Shown here piece by piece: positions 5,300 through 5,368 of a DNA stretch of 5,368 bases (within the stretch, counting starts at the first letter, position 1; each line of letters opens with the position of its first letter). A program made the position numbers and the translations under genes. This DNA is from an uncultured Eubacterium sp. Its GTDB lineage: Bacteria > Bacillota > Clostridia > Lachnospirales > Lachnospiraceae. The notes under the pieces are model-generated. The model was not told where the DNA came from, did no database searches, and was given only the letters and a program-made list of their open reading frames with translations. Where the stretch lies: NCBI GenBank assembly GCA_902475415.1, contig CABRZK010000180.1, positions 1 through 5,368 of the forward strand, written 5' to 3'.

Positions 5300-5368
5300 A
5301 TGAAAAATATCATTTGACAAAATATTTTATATAATAAACAAGGGTTTTCAGAACATTGATTTGTGCCT

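Overview
The window reads as chromosomal DNA of a low-to-moderate GC anaerobic Firmicute. A Lachnospiraceae-type Clostridium is most likely, judged from the style of the NrdG protein, strong GGAGG-type ribosome binding sites, AT-rich intergenic DNA and a TetR protein with the Firmicutes-type C-terminal domain. This placement is inference; no rRNA or other marker is present. I see no mobile element, tRNA, rRNA or CRISPR array.

Layout: (1) 1-503 (+), the 3' part of nrdG, the activase of the oxygen-independent ribonucleotide reductase; its start and presumably nrdD lie to the left. (2) 504-809, a convergent intergenic region with a strong, probably bidirectional terminator at 652-685. (3) 810-2285 (-), a 12-helix cation-coupled sugar symporter of the GPH/MelB family, with no glycosidase beside it in the window. 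(4) 2286-2660, an AT-rich divergent control region with a candidate promoter for each direction. On the + strand it has phased A-tracts, a promoter with 17-bp spacing, a perfect 17-bp palindrome at the predicted transcription start, and a roughly 110-nt leader that can form alternative hairpins and encodes a possible 10-codon peptide. (5) 2661-3581 (+), a cytosolic alpha/beta-hydrolase resembling monoacylglycerol lipase/lysophospholipase. (6) 3694-4230 (+), a TetR-family regulator. (7) 4326-5222 (+), a second alpha/beta-hydrolase of a different subfamily with an N-terminal membrane anchor. (8) 5223-5368, a tail without a gene, holding two interlocking inverted repeats that could fold as an H-type pseudoknot.

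The most coherent unit is the + strand trio hydrolase - TetR - anchored hydrolase, which looks like a small regulon for cleaving an ester, possibly a lipid or an acylated compound. The inferred model is that the TetR protein senses the substrate or product and represses the promoter at 2501-2529 through the palindrome at 2532-2548, with further control in the leader. The palindrome also fits the GlnR/TnrA consensus, so the cognate regulator is not settled. The transporter is transcribed away from the trio and shares only the control region with it. The gene families are all known; the possible novelty is in the control elements and in the pairing of the two hydrolases around one regulator.
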